Positions 25,576-38,770 of a DNA stretch of 64,000 nt are shown in pieces (position 1 is the stretch's first letter; every line of letters begins with the position of its first letter). Both the position numbers and the translations under genes were made by a program. Origin of the DNA: Rhynochetos jubatus. Lineage: Eukaryota; Chordata; Aves; Eurypygiformes; Rhynochetidae. The stretch covers positions 5,114,501-5,178,500 of the forward strand of contig CM050662.1 of the NCBI GenBank assembly GCA_027574665.1, given 5' to 3'. The notes beneath the pieces were generated by a model. That model was not told the origin of the DNA. It saw nothing but the letters and a program-made list of their open reading frames with translations, and did not search any database.

Positions 25576-28500
25576 CAGCAGGCTGCTATCATGGGGTAGC
25601 ACTGCTGGTTGCTCTCAGGTTAAGTCAATTATGTATTTCTCCATTATCACCACAGAGGAGTAAACACTTGGCAGGTTGAGTGTTTTATCGCGATGGCAGG
25701 TGCAAGATTGCAACACCAGTGAAAGCCAGTTTTGCAAGCATGCTACTAGTGGAAGATACTGGTGTACCCCATGTGGGGGATGTTCAGGAGAACAAAGATT
25801 GCCGATGTCTTTTACTTTACATGACTCAGACTCATTTTCTCCACACTTCCCACACTCCCACCCCAGGCAACACCCTTTCCCCACCATCCCAAATGAGCAG
25901 GGCAGGCTGGCTTTCACCCCCCGCACTGCTCCCATGGCCTCTTCCGATGCTGCCTCTGCCTTAAACTGCTGCTGAACAGTAACATCAGGTGCAGAACCTC
26001 AAAGGGATTTTGTATATCACATTAACTAAGTAATGCACTTGAACCGCTTAGAGATGATCATATTAAAGCCAGGTTGGAGGTGCAGAGTACTCATACATAC
26101 TTGAGTGATCCAGTCAGCAAGTAATGAACACTTTAATTGAATCTGAGCTTTGTTTCTGTATGCAGGTGGCCAAGGAAGAGATCACACTTGCAAATGTGTT
26201 ATTCATGAGGGCTCTCTGTCATTGGCATCTACCTATCCAGAGCTCAATGGCATGATACCAAAGCCACGTCTACTGATGAATATTTTAGACCTAAACATTT
26301 TTTTTGGTACTCTGTAGCATCTGCCACATTAGGTTTTCATTGCCTTGGCTGTATGACTGGCTATGATGCCACATTATGGTTCATATTTCCCAGATTAACA
26401 CATTCAGCTTTAGAACTATCAAGAAACTGAAATCACTGCACCATCAAATCTCTCCCAGACAGGGAGAGGAGAATGTGAAGGAGAGACGTGTGACAAACAG
26501 ACCTCAAAACATTTAGGCAATTCCTTGCTTTATCATATTCTATTTCCTTTAAATAAAAAAACAAAACAAAAAAGAAAAAAACAACCCCAAAACACCCCAG
26601 CACTACCACCCAAATCAAACCAACCAATCCAGAAACCCCACCACATTAATTCTGGTAAGTTTGGTCAGGCATACTGACCACAGAAATAGCCAGGTCTGTC
26701 TATAGGTCCTCCTATAGAAGAGGTGTTTGGCAGATTTACTGGCTGCCTGGTAGACTTGGCACTGTTTTCTCAGACTCCTAAGTTCCTGTATCTCAGAGTG
26801 CACAGAATGAGAGCGCCCACCTTGCTCACCCACTCATCCCCAGGCACATTATCTACTTGCAGATACATCTAATCACAAAGTTTCTTCTTCCCAGCAATGC
26901 ATGAACCTCCTAATCAAAACAAGAAACCAGACTAAACAGTGATTACATGATGAACTATGAAACTCAAAAATCCTGGCTTCCTACAAGTATTCCTTGCAAT
27001 TGTCCCACCATAACATCCCACCTCTGCATCTCCTAAAGCCCTGCAAACAGCACCTTAGCAAGAGGCATGGGAAGGGCACAAAAAACTGGTAGTTCCATTG
27101 TTTGTGTAACTGCAGTTTATGCCAGGTCTAACATTTCTGATTCTTGAGGTGTTCCAAATACAAGCAACTACAAAAGAACACTCAGTTTTGGTCCCTAGAG
27201 TCCTCACTGCAAGCCAGAAGCTCAGAATCCATTAGACAGTTTATCTGTTGTCAAAGCCAAATCATGATTTTGTGAGCCTGACTCAGTTTTTAAACAGGCT
27301 TGGAGGGAAAGGTGCAGGAGAGTTTTGCCATTTAGGACCTTCAGGCTGGTTCGGGATCACCTTGAAGCCTGCAGTTCCTCCTGGATGCTGCTGCTTCTCC
27401 CTCCTTCCCCACACCAGTCCTTTGGCTCATTCTTCACTTGCCAGAGAACCACGATTCCTTATGTTAGGGATGTATAGGAGCCATGCTGTGCTACGTTTTT
27501 ATGGAAATTGCTGCTTGTTGCCTGACAGGCAGAGCACCAGGGTCTCTCCAGCCAGCCAGCTCGGAAGCCACATACTAACCTACCATTATGGTGTACAGTT
27601 AATTAAAACAAATCAGCTTCTGTTGCTGTTAAACATTCCAACCATCAGGAGTGACTGACTGAAGAGTTGGCTCTGGATGTGTTATGACAGGCAAATCCTA
27701 TGGACCCAAATACCCATCTGTGTTTTCCCCACCACCAGAACTAATTAAAGTAAAAGACGGCATCTTATCGAGCTAATCTGAGAAACTGGTTCTGTGATTT
27801 AAACCAAAGAAAGGCTACTCAACTGAGTTCTCCAACAGAAATCTGCACAAAGGATCACGAACTAGTAACAACAGGCAGAAATGTAGAGAGTTTACTAGGT
27901 ATTGTATTTGAGTCAATCCTAGAGCAATGAGGAAAAAACCCAAACCAGTGCCAAATACATAGTGGGATTCAGAATTTTTTATTTCTACAGACTAAGTCCT
28001 GTACAGTCTAAAAAACATTCTGCAGATCTGCAACAGCTTTGGGATTGATGCTTCCCAAACATTCGTAAATTTGCTGCAAAACACACAGTTATCCTCAGAG
28101 AGGGTAGCTCAAGGGACTAAATTATTTTAACTAGACTCACACATAAAATAAATAGCACAAACTAGAGTGCCTGGTTTTCTACCATAGCCACAGAATGACA
28201 GCTTTTGTAGAGCAGGAACTGAAAGAACATTTTTCTACTTATATACAGATGAGGTTAAGCTCACCAGTGAAGCAGTAAGCTTTATTTTTGCCAAATCCTA
28301 AAAAAAGAGGAACGCAAAAAGCCAAATGTGTAAGATACCAGATGTCTTGACAACAGAGATAGATGTTCTTGCTAATGCCTAGCGCACGTACCTCTCACAT
28401 GCGGCAAAAGGGGTTGAATGCCTCAATTAACTGTGAAAAAGGCTGACGCCAGGTATGCACAATGTGTGCCCTCTGGGAACATAAGTAGGAACTTTATAAA

Positions 28501-28606
28501 GATCAATCAAAATAACACGTAATGAAAAGGATTTGCTGGTAATAAAAGAATTGCTATGTTGAATCACATCAATGATTTAGGTAATCTATAACCAGCTTTT
28601 AAAATT

Positions 28607-28627
28607 GGGGGGGGGGGGGGGGGGGGG
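28607..28627 (+). repeat. uninterrupted run of 21 G
   Basis: The plus strand has 21 consecutive G between AAAATT and AAGACATC. Long pure G/C homopolymers are rare in vertebrate genomes and are prone to slippage, and such a run can fold into quadruplex structures. The exact length in an assembly is uncertain. Confidence 0.95.
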
Positions 28628-31600
28628 AAGACATCATATGAAGGTGCAAAAATCACAGCAAAATAGAGAATGATATTCCCCACAGCAGAAGCTTCTCCCA
28701 GTGACCGAGCTATGTGGGACACGTTCATACTGTTGAAGAGGAGGATTTGTCTCCTCACTTGGTTTTAAAACAAACGCAGCGTGACATGGCCTTGTTACCC
28801 ACACCTTTAAGAAACCCCAGTGGTACTCTATCATCAGTCTGGTACAAAACCCTAAATACTACATTTCTGTCATGTTGATTGACTATTCCTTTGCTCTTCT
28901 GTTACGATAAATAATAAACAGGAACACCTGATCCTTTTTGTACAGTTCATTGTTTCAAATACCTCTAGAACACCTCTGTTTATGGATCTTCTGACACTTA
29001 GCAGTCCTGAACAGCCTGCTAACAGGACGGTTGTCCATAAATCTATTTTCATCGCAGATCTCTGAAGCCCTTCCACTTCTGTTGTATTTTAGAAATGGCA
29101 TAATGACATCATTCACAGCAGTGCAGGTGGCTAGAGCATCAAAAGTGTGAAATTACAATTCCCTATTACTTATCCAATATGATTTCTGTTGTGCGTGCAC
29201 GTTAGCAAGTTTTATTGCTGAACCAAAATGAAAATTAGACCTTTCTCATGAGTGATTTTAACTTACCTAGTGCCAAGCAATGATATTAACTGCTTGAATT
29301 GCAGCTTTTTATCAGCTTGCCTTGATCAACAGCCATCCATCTGCCCTGTTCAACGCAGGTGATTAAGCCCTTTTGGTGTTCCTCAGATTTCTCTGGATCT
29401 GACTAGCCCTCTCTGCAAATTGCGTGGAGAGAAAACCACTGATGGATAACTTCTGACTACAACTTCAAAACATCTATGCTATGAGTAAATTAGCAAACCT
29501 GACATTTAAGTAATTGATGGTTTAGGGCCCCATGGGCATGGGCATGGGCAACCTCCAGTTGATCTGACAGCGGTTCAGTGAGGATGAGCTCAGGTCCCTT
29601 CCCACGTGCACCACCACAATTCCACCCTGACCATTCATACCACACTTGTTTCTCAGCAGTTCTTCACCAGCTAGGAGTGTTTGTGAGAGTCCTGACTACT
29701 GGTTATTATTTTCGTCACTAGAGATGCATTCTGTGTAATGATGGGTGAACTACAATTGTCTCATCAGTTTATTTTGGATAATACAGAAATTTGGACGCTT
29801 TGCTATTAGTGCTGCACCGGGAGCTGGGAATAAGGAGCTCACATCCTCGATCTGCCACTTCCTCGCTGCGCAAGTGCAGGGAAGTAACCAGCAGATGAAC
29901 CCTTGTGCTGACGTAATATAAATTGTTCTGCTATAACAAAACCACTTATAATTCCACCAAAAATTTCCCCCTTAGTTCAGTTCTTCTGATTCATGTGAAG
30001 GAGTCTGTACCCCCACTCTGTCAACATCTCCCAGCTTGCTGGCAACAGCAGGATGTTGTTGGGTCTAAGGATCCATGGGCAATTTACGCAGAGAAGCAGA
30101 ACCCCACACATCTTTCCCTTACAAGAACTGTTTTTAGTGAGCGATTTCCAGCCTTCTGTGAGTCCAGAAGCACACTGCCAACTTTGAGAAAAGCAGGAAT
30201 ATCTTTGCAAGATTCCAGAAGTGAAATACATCATTCCTGATTTTTTCCAGGCCAGCTGGAGGTATAGACAAGCACATCCTACCTTAAAGTTAACCCAGGC
30301 TGCTGGACAGCGGGCTCTGCTTTACTCCAGATCCTGTGATGGCAAAAGCTGGTGCATCATTAACATGTACACAGAGGCCAAGGACAAAGCAGGCTCCTAT
30401 CAAGCTCCGAATCAGGAGAAGACTAATGAAGAAACCATGTAACCTTGAAGGACTAACTTCAACCACAGTTTACACACACAGATGGTCTGGAATGGTAGTA
30501 CACAACTGAGGCAATACATAATTAATGAAAAGGTAAGAACAACCTCTCCCAACTATTAAATATCGTTGATAGTGCAATAAAGCCTCTCTGAATTCCTTTC
30601 TTCCTTCTATTCAACTGGTTTTCACCTATTTCTCTGGATTTTTATTTGTAAACCAACACAGTTCCAAAACAACAGCAGCAAAACCAAACCCAGCAGCCTC
30701 TCTGGTTGCTCTCAGGACTGGCCCAAGGACATTGTCCAGCACCAAACGTGCTCTTTTCAGCGGCGGTGTTGGCAGTTCATCCAGCCTGAACAACTGCTTG
30801 ATAACCACAGCTGCACTGGGAGGGGGGACTGGGAAAGGTTGCAGGACTTTCCTCCTTGTCCTACTTTTTAAACAGACAATGGAAGTGGAGGAGGACACAT
30901 GCTGTGAGGAAAAGAAGAGTAGGGGAGAGGAAGTGAGCAGTTAAAAGCACAAGAGGGTATTTCAAGTCTGAAATAATGAACACTGAATAAGGGGATGTAA
31001 CGTGAAGAACAGATCTGGGGGGACTGGGATGGGGATATGTTCAACCTGAAACTGTGCACAAAAATATAAACCTGGTGTTTCAATTATTCTGGAGGTTCAT
31101 TCCCCAAACAGGGAAAACGCCACCACACCAATCCACGCAGGCAGCCTGTGCTGAGCCCCACATCCAGCTGAATGTTTCCCTGGACCTGATGTGCAGAGGT
31201 GAGCATGCTTCTCATCAGCAAATAGACGTAACTGACAGCAGTAAAGAGCAGCCAAAAGCAGCTGTTAAACACAGTCACCAGAAGACAGATGTGCTTTGTA
31301 GTAGCAATCCTGCTTCCTGGTTTTCTGCCACACAAGCAAGAGATGTGACCCCGACTCGTGGCACCAGCAATAACTGCTTCCACAACCAGCACAGTGAGAG
31401 GCACTCAGCTGAAAGCCTCTGCTGTCAAGCCAGGTTGCAGTGACTTTCTCATCACAGGTGGCTTGCCCCCCCATATTATGTATTTCCCATGGGCATCAGC
31501 TTGTCACAGCTCCATTCCCAGTTTTAATACAAGTGATATTTAAGAAAGCAGAACTTTTGCTCTCAGACTTTATTTTTCCTAATAGGCTTCGTTTTTCTAG

Positions 31601-32221
31601 ATGCATATTGAATTAGGTCCACGAGAATGACAATGAACAGGCAGGTTGTCTCCCCCAGCCCCTGCCAAAGACTTAGAAGATTATAAATTCACATCACAGA
31701 GAACTGATGCAGGATAAATCACAGGTTAAAAACCAAAGTTAAACTTGCTTAATATCAATCATACCCAGTTATTTGACATAACTGCATTTATTACTTAGTT
31801 TCTACAGTGACAAGTGTCTTGCTTTTCCATGTCATGCCAGCTTGCTGATAACTGCTAAGATGCTCCTTCTGACCAGTCTTTTGCTTATTCCAACCTTACT
31901 GCTAAAGGAAAATCCCCTGAGAAATAAAACCTGTGAAACCACCCAGCACAATACACACTTTACTGCTCTCGTACTCCTCTCCCTGATTGATCTTCTCTTG
32001 ACATCAATCCCAGCAAGCAAATAGGGAGCTGGTTATGGGGGATTTTCGCTAAAATTATGTGAATCTAGCGTTATCTCCAGGCATTTCATAATTTCACAGA
32101 CATGTTAAACAGAAGGAATACCAGATATCATCAGCAGTAAGCTGCCTCACTGCCAGCACAGCACTGGCCAGATTGGGTCAAGACTAAGACCTCCGAGGAC
32201 AGCAAACCCACTGCTGCTCTG

Positions 32222-32345
32222 AGGCAGCCGCCCACTCCCGTGCTGCTTCGTTGTCCTAGGGAAGAGCTGTTTCCTAATGTCAGTCTGAACCTCTGAAGCT
32301 GTCACTTGTTGCCACTGCCTCTTCTGTTATAAAAACACTTATCTT
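32222..32345 (-). mobile_element. small old CR1 3' fragment
   Basis: The plus strand reads GCTGTTTCCTAATGTCAGTC, then GAACCTCTGAAGCTGTCACTTGTTGCCACTGCC and TCTTCTGTTATA. This matches the antisense 3' UTR of avian CR1, whose consensus order is GTGTTTCCTGATGTTCAGA, GGAACCTCCTGTGTTTCAGTTTGTGCCCGTTGCC, TCTTGTCC. Only about 120 bp are left, and the terminal octamers are absent. It is the same class as the copy at 47.24 kb. Confidence 0.6.
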
Positions 32346-33384
32346 TCAACAGTGCATGCGTAGGGTCACCTGTGAGCCACAAGCCTTCCTCCAAGCTGCC
32401 CAGCTTTTGCCCATGGGTGAAAGCACACAGGCTGCTCTTTGCAAGGCAGCCTCTAAAGGCAATGCTTTGGGGAGTGTTCTTCAGAGAAAGCCCTTGAGCA
32501 TGGACCAAGTCATCTTGCTGCAGCCTGTTCTGCTCCACTGTTCTAATAATCCAAAGAACAGCCAGACTACAGGCCAACAGCACAGGCTCTGCCCCATGAC
32601 ATCGAAGTACTTTGAACTAGGGTGCAGAGAGGTTTTCTAAGTCAGTGAGCTGGCCAAAGTTACCTATTATTGCAAAGTTCAGACTGTGAAGTGCATATAG
32701 AAGGGAGCATTTTCTGAGGGGAAAACATCAAGGCTATCTTCCAATGAGGTCTAATCAGCAAGCAAGTATTATTTACTTGTTTTCCTTTATTTTTAAGTAG
32801 AGAACTGAAGAATCAGTCTGCTTGGGCATTTTTTCCTCATGCTCTAGTGGAATATTAAACTATGGTCTTATTTTTTTACATGAGAATTATGCAAAGTATT
32901 GCCCAATAAAGATCATCTCATACATATGTCTCCATTTGAAGAATACTGTTCCTTTGCCTGTTATATTAAACCATGTTTTCTCACCACTTTTCATGCTGGT
33001 TTGGATTTCTTACTTTCAAGTGACCTCAAGCAATGAACACACGTACACAGTTTTCTAAATAAGCCTATATTTCTTTCACTTACAGATCTGCTGTATGAGG
33101 AAATACCTTTAAATATTCTCAGTGTCTCTTTACTGGCATCTCATATTCATGGTGCCATCTATGCATTACTTGTACTCAAGTTTTTTTACTTTATCATCTC
33201 TAATTTGTATTCATGTTCTACCCCCAGCTTGAAAGATTTAATTTAATTAGTTATTTGCATAATTATTCTGCAAAAGATAGCACCACAAAAAATACGGTTA
33301 CTACTAAGACAGAGTAATAAATTCATGAAGGAATTATGAAACTGTACAAAACTAACCATATTTTAGATACATCACAGTGAATTA

Positions 33385-33407
33385 TGAAACAGTACCATAC
33401 TGTTTCA
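33385..33407. repeat. perfect 10-bp inverted repeat (hairpin)
   Basis: TGAAACAGTA and TACTGTTTCA form a perfect 10-bp stem around the loop CCA. It lies in the second unit of a weak 45-bp direct repeat. No T run follows, and in a vertebrate this is not a terminator. It is too short for a microRNA precursor by itself. Confidence 0.7.
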
Positions 33408-35214
33408 GATACATTCTAGTCTCAGATCACACCATCCCAAAAATATTTGGGAACCTGGGTCAAGTAGCAAAACCTTTAGCAATTAATGCTTTGGAATGCA
33501 ACAGAAACCAGGAACAAAAAGGTCAATCTATGAAGCCAGTGTGTGAAGCTACACTTTCCAAAGGGGCAATATCAAGTTTGCAAAGCATAACACCACCAAC
33601 AAAACCTAAAAAAGTAGTTTACGCTGTAGTTCTAAATGCACAGAAAGTAGAGGGCTCTCTGAAAAGGGGGCTGGTTTGGCTTCTGCCAGCACAGCTCCAA
33701 CTATTAGATGCAGCACAGCAGTTTCATTAACTTGTGCTCAGCACAGGGGCCAGATCTCCAGAGTTGACCAGACTGCCTCTGATTTATGAGTCGTAGTTTA
33801 ACTGCTCCTCTAGTGGCACCACTATTTCAATTCTGCTTCTCAGACACCACAGGTAGGCTGACATTCACGGAAACATGAAGGTCTGACCAACAAAGCACTT
33901 AAGAGCAGCAATACAGCTGCACATAACATCCTGAGTACAGTTTCTGCCAAGGCTAAGCAGTAGCCTGAGATAATCGGCCCCCTTTTAAGCCTCTTCCCTT
34001 CTGTTTATCTAAAAATATTTGATTACCAAGCAAGCTGGACTTTGTTGATGGAGCCAGCATCTTACTCCCACACTGCTGTTCAAGTCATATGGCAGAGAAG
34101 AAAAGGAAAACGATGCGGCAACAACATACCCTGTCAGTACAGGGAAACTGCAAGGACAAAAAGGGAGAGTCCACCTCGGAGGTAACACCTTCAATAAAAT
34201 CAGGAGATCAGGAAGTAAAATGCTGAATGCACAACCATAGATATGAGATGCATGGAAAAAAGCAGTAGGGAAAATGAAGGTGCCAGGGCTTTTCTGGAAG
34301 CAGATTTACATTCAGAATTTAAGCTGCAATTCAAGGGCAAAAGCAAACTGAAGTAGATTTATAACTATAATGTCACATCTGGGAAAGGGCAGCAAAGGTA
34401 AAAGAATGATTTGTACACAGCATATCCCAGGTCTGTAAATATTCAGATTTGGGGTGCGCTATGTATCACACACACTTCAGCAGTCAGAATACTCCCCCAG
34501 GAATCCACAATCCTCTTGAATAACTATATGGATTACAGTTGAATTTCCATGGTCGAAGATGATACCAGAAGTACTGGGGGAGGGGAGGTGAATTTATTCC
34601 AACTCCTCAATACGCACAACTCAAAGCCTAACTTCTTCCAAGAAAGTGTAAAACACTTGAGAGCCAGCTCTTGGTAAAGGAAACATTAACCTGCACGGTT
34701 GGATCTTATTGCAGAGGCACTTAGCCTCTGAAGCAAAAGACCTGTGCATCTCTTGGGCTAACCCCAGCGCAAAGGAGACAAGCCCAGGCTCCAGTAAAGC
34801 AGGACAGAGCTCCGTGCATTTCAGAGGCACCAGTCCTTGGGACTGGAAGGTTTCTTCCGATGCCTGCAGCAGAATGGCAATGACAGACTACTTCCACAGA
34901 GCTCTCCAGGGACATCTACCGCACTGTAGCACAACACTAACGCTGGTGCTGTGAGCCAAACCGTATACCCTGCGTGTGTCTGTATACATATAAAAACTCA
35001 CCACACGGTCATTTACATATAGCATTTGTCCTATGCCATTTCTTAATAAAAATCAAATACACAGCTTGCAAGGTATGAAGATGAAAGGCCAAATCCCATT
35101 GTGAATTGTGCTGGTCCAGTTCCAGCGGCAATCTAAACTTTGGTCAGTCCAAGCACAGGAAAAAATCACTGCTCTTCAGAACATTGTAACTGACTATCCA
35201 AAGAGCTTTTAAGG

Positions 35215-35500
35215 AAGAGTTGATTAAACATGTCCATATCAATTAACTAGGTATTTTCATGATGGTTCCTAGCATTCATTGGAGATTTTAATAAACCTCT
35301 GTCTCTACTTAAACATTTCTGTCAATTTGCTGATTGGAACACATTCTAATTAAAGGAAAAAGAGTATGATAGAGGACACTATTTTCCCCTCCCTCCCCCC
35401 CCAGTTTAATTAAACTGCAGTTTATTAATTGCAAGGTACATTCTTGTGAAAAAAGTGCAATGCTTAATTGCCATTATTAAACTAAATACCAGTCTGGATA
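35215..35500. promoter_or_regulatory. candidate conserved non-coding element with 16-bp palindrome
   Basis: The block is dense in homeodomain-type cores: GTTGATTAAAC, TCAATTAAC, TTCTAATTAAAGG, TTATTAATTGC, GCTTAATTGCC and CATTATTAAAC. It includes a perfect 16-bp palindrome, CAGTTTAATTAAACTG, at 35402-35417. A short poly-C run interrupts it just before the palindrome. Such clusters are typical of developmental enhancers, but conservation was not tested. Confidence 0.3.
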
Positions 35501-38500
35501 CATCAGTGGATGCTTTGCTGCTGCTCAAATATATCATAACTCAGGCCTAGAGGGTAATATATGTAGATGAAATGAAAGGGTCTTTCAGCTGTTGGTACTT
35601 ACTCTGTTCAAGGCTCTTTCGGGCAAAGAACAAAGCCAAAATCTAGCAATGATGCCAAATTATGTCCAGAGGTATTGGAGATGATAGTTTAGTTAATCTA
35701 AAAACCACTCTTCAGTATGTTGAAAAATCCTTGGCTGGAGCTTTCTCTGTCTTAAGCATTTCACATCCACAGCGAGTAGCTAATTACGATTAACTCTTTT
35801 GTTAATCGTCAGAAAATGATACACTACAATAAACTTGTTTTCGTAAGATTTATCCTCCAGTTACAGCTTAACATTTTGAACAAAGTATTGATATGAATTC
35901 TAGAGATACCGCTCTAGATACACCTCTGGCATTTCCAGAGAGAATGAAGGCGACACAACATCCAAGCACTTAACTCCTCATTCAATACGGAAGTACTGAG
36001 CAGTGTCCCATTTCCAGCTGGCTTTGAAAACTGAAGGATGCTTCTCTGCAGAAAAGCATGAAGGAAAAACATCTGGGAAATGAAAGCAGGCAGAAGTTCT
36101 TCCAGTTCTGGCAGATCATGAAATCATTCTGTCAGTTTAAGCTTCTCAGAGAGAACTATAGCACTTTGGTGATGTAAAAGTAACCATTTCAGCAACTATA
36201 TACATGTTTAGTTTGCTGAGGGAAGGCAGATGATCTGTGCTGAGAAAACACCATTTTCTGCCCTTCATTCCCACTGTTCAGTGTCACAGACAGTTATCGG
36301 AAAGGCAGCCTTCACAGACTGGCTGTCACCTCCACGTGAACTGGAACAGAAGCTCAGCCGGCATGGTTAGAATCTTTATGCATAGTTTTAGCATCCCAGC
36401 AGTATGGGCATCATGGGAAACACCCATGCATCATGGTTATTTTTTGGAGGGAAAAAACCCGTAAATATTCACAAGTATATGTGAGGCCTTGCAAGCCTGA
36501 AACTGTTTGCCAAGACTCTCAGATCACCCAGCTCCACAAAGCGCACAATCCTGATTCACTGATAGCTCCAATATCACCAAAACATGCCAGTGGAAAAACA
36601 CCTGATTTCACACCTAAGCAAATTGGCACTGGTTCTGCTAAGTACTTGATCTAAACGGGAAGGAATTTTCTAGAGCCTGCTTTGTTGCCTGGATTGCAAA
36701 GCTACTCTCCTTTGTGCTAACACGCACAAAAGATTCTATTCCTGCGTATTTCTCCTGAATACCAAGTAGGTAGTCTGTAGCCGTTTGGATAAAAGCACCA
36801 GCAAGCATTAATACTCGGGTTTCTTCAGACACGAGTATAAACTATTTTCCAGTGGGAAATGGATAGATATATAGATACACGTCTTCCTGAACAACAGGAG
36901 AGTGCCTGGAGAGGCAGTTAAGAGAGAAATAGCAGCTTCTCAAATAACATCATCTCAAATCTACTAAAAAATTCACTGTTACAACTCGAGAAAGAGGTGG
37001 TGAAGTTAGCATATTTATTCAATGAATTCAGTTCAGTTTATACAGTAATTGTGCTCGGAGGGGGCATTAGACCGCACACAGACTTGGAAATGCTGTACAA
37101 CAGCCTTAAACTTTAAGTGTCAGCTGAGGATTGTGGTTATCACTTGTTTATGGTGATGTTAACTGCACAGACACTCAATTGACTTTATTGGCACAATGTC
37201 ATTCTGGGCTTTGGTCTCTGCTACAACTCCAAAGCACAGAGACAGGGCAAGTAACTGTGCCTCAACAGCTGAATCGAGAAATCTTAAACAAGGGCTTTGC
37301 TTGAAAGGAAAGCCGTGACACAGGTGAGGGGCTGCACCTTGCATTGTGCAAGTTCTCAAAGCTGAGCTTCAGCCTTCACAGGAGCAATTTCTTCAATACC
37401 TCTCTCCCTCTGTGGGCTGAAAGGAAAGGATGCACACACCCACACATGGCCAGGCAGCAGCGGAGCAGGATAAACTCTTCCTGATTTGCACCCCAGACAT
37501 ACCCAAATGAATCATCAGGGCATCTGAGGCCTCACTGCGACTTGCTGGGGGCTGGCTGAGGTATGCCAGAACCGGCAATATGGCCTGGTGCGGGGAGGCA
37601 GGTGAAGCCCTTTTCTGCATACCCGATTTCTGCCTGACTATCCCCAAAACATCTATTAGACTAATAGTCTGGCTTTGGGAGTACTACTTCTATCGCCTTT
37701 TTCGCTTGGGCACATTTAAGTCAACACCACTTTGATGCTGGAATGGACATGTTCTCCTTGACTTTCAGTCCTGCATCATTGTCATTATGGTACTCCTTAG
37801 TTACTGATAGATTATCATCTGCATAAATGCTACTAATGTCACGGAGTAGTAACTAATAGGTGGTCAGTGTCAGCCCTTGCTTGTTCCTAACAGGCTACGG
37901 TGAGTCACTAAAAGAGAGGAAAGATGGATCTTAGCCTGAGACTTCAGAACCTGGTTGCTCTGCTTAGGAGAAGTGAAACCACAGCCAACCCACAGACACC
38001 AAAATGCCTCAGCGCATTCGGGGTCTCAGAAAGAAGGTGCACATCCACCCTGCGCCCAGTGCTTTGCTCCCCTTTCATAAGCAGGCTAATGGCACTGCTG
38101 CAGAGGACTGTAATGAGAGTAAGTGTGCTAAGTGCTGTGAAACGGTAAGAAGTTACAGTATAGGAGCATTTAGAGAGTCCTGAAGAAGGTGATAGGTGGG
38201 TAGAGGGAAGGTCAGTGTGAAACAAAACAAACTGAAGCTGTGAAACATCCATTGCTACCAATGCAGGCCTCAGGCCAAGAAAATAACTATATGGCACAAA
38301 ATCTTAACAGTGTCTTCATATGAATTTCAGCATCTCAGAGCTTGGCAAATCTTTGCTGATTTCCTCACAAGCAGCCAAGGACACCTGTCTTCCAGGAAAC
38401 AATTTGAGCTAAGACTAAATCCCTTTCCCCAGGTTTCATTGGCAGAATTTTGAAGAAAGTTTCTTGAAAAATAGTCCTGCCCTGCTCTAGCAACAGGTAG

Positions 38501-38689
38501 GAAATAAATACCTTTTCTGTTCACTCCACTTGGGAGACTGCCCCAGGTGGGGTCCCCTCTCCACAATGGTGCTCAGTAAGATATCAGCTGCCGGGCATGT
38601 TGCGATATGGATTTGCTGTGACTTCAGGGAGGCATAGACCAACATTTCCATTTTAATAAAGAAATCAGTTACCAAAGATGCCATCGGGG

Positions 38690-38770
38690 GAAGGCAGTTT
38701 CAGTAACGAGAAATTAACAAGTTCCTGTAATTAGCCAATTAATTATCTTGAATCTAATTCATTAGAAAGT
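38690..38770. promoter_or_regulatory. candidate TAAT-cluster regulatory block
   Basis: Within 80 bp the plus strand has GAAATTAAC, GTAATTAGCC, CAATTAATTATC, TCTAATTC and CATTAG. These are five homeodomain-like cores at short spacing. The call is based on motif clustering alone. Confidence 0.22.

Larger units (their letters stand above)
23914..32221. other. single-copy non-coding DNA
   Basis: No exon is supported. Open frames such as 136 codons at 27248-27658 and 129 codons at 31054-31443 have no recognisable domain and overlap other frames. A low-complexity A/C-rich stretch lies at about 26.55-26.63 kb, and three copies of GGGCAT at about 29.53-29.55 kb. The pyrimidine tract, CpG patch and G run are listed separately. 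Confidence 0.55.
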
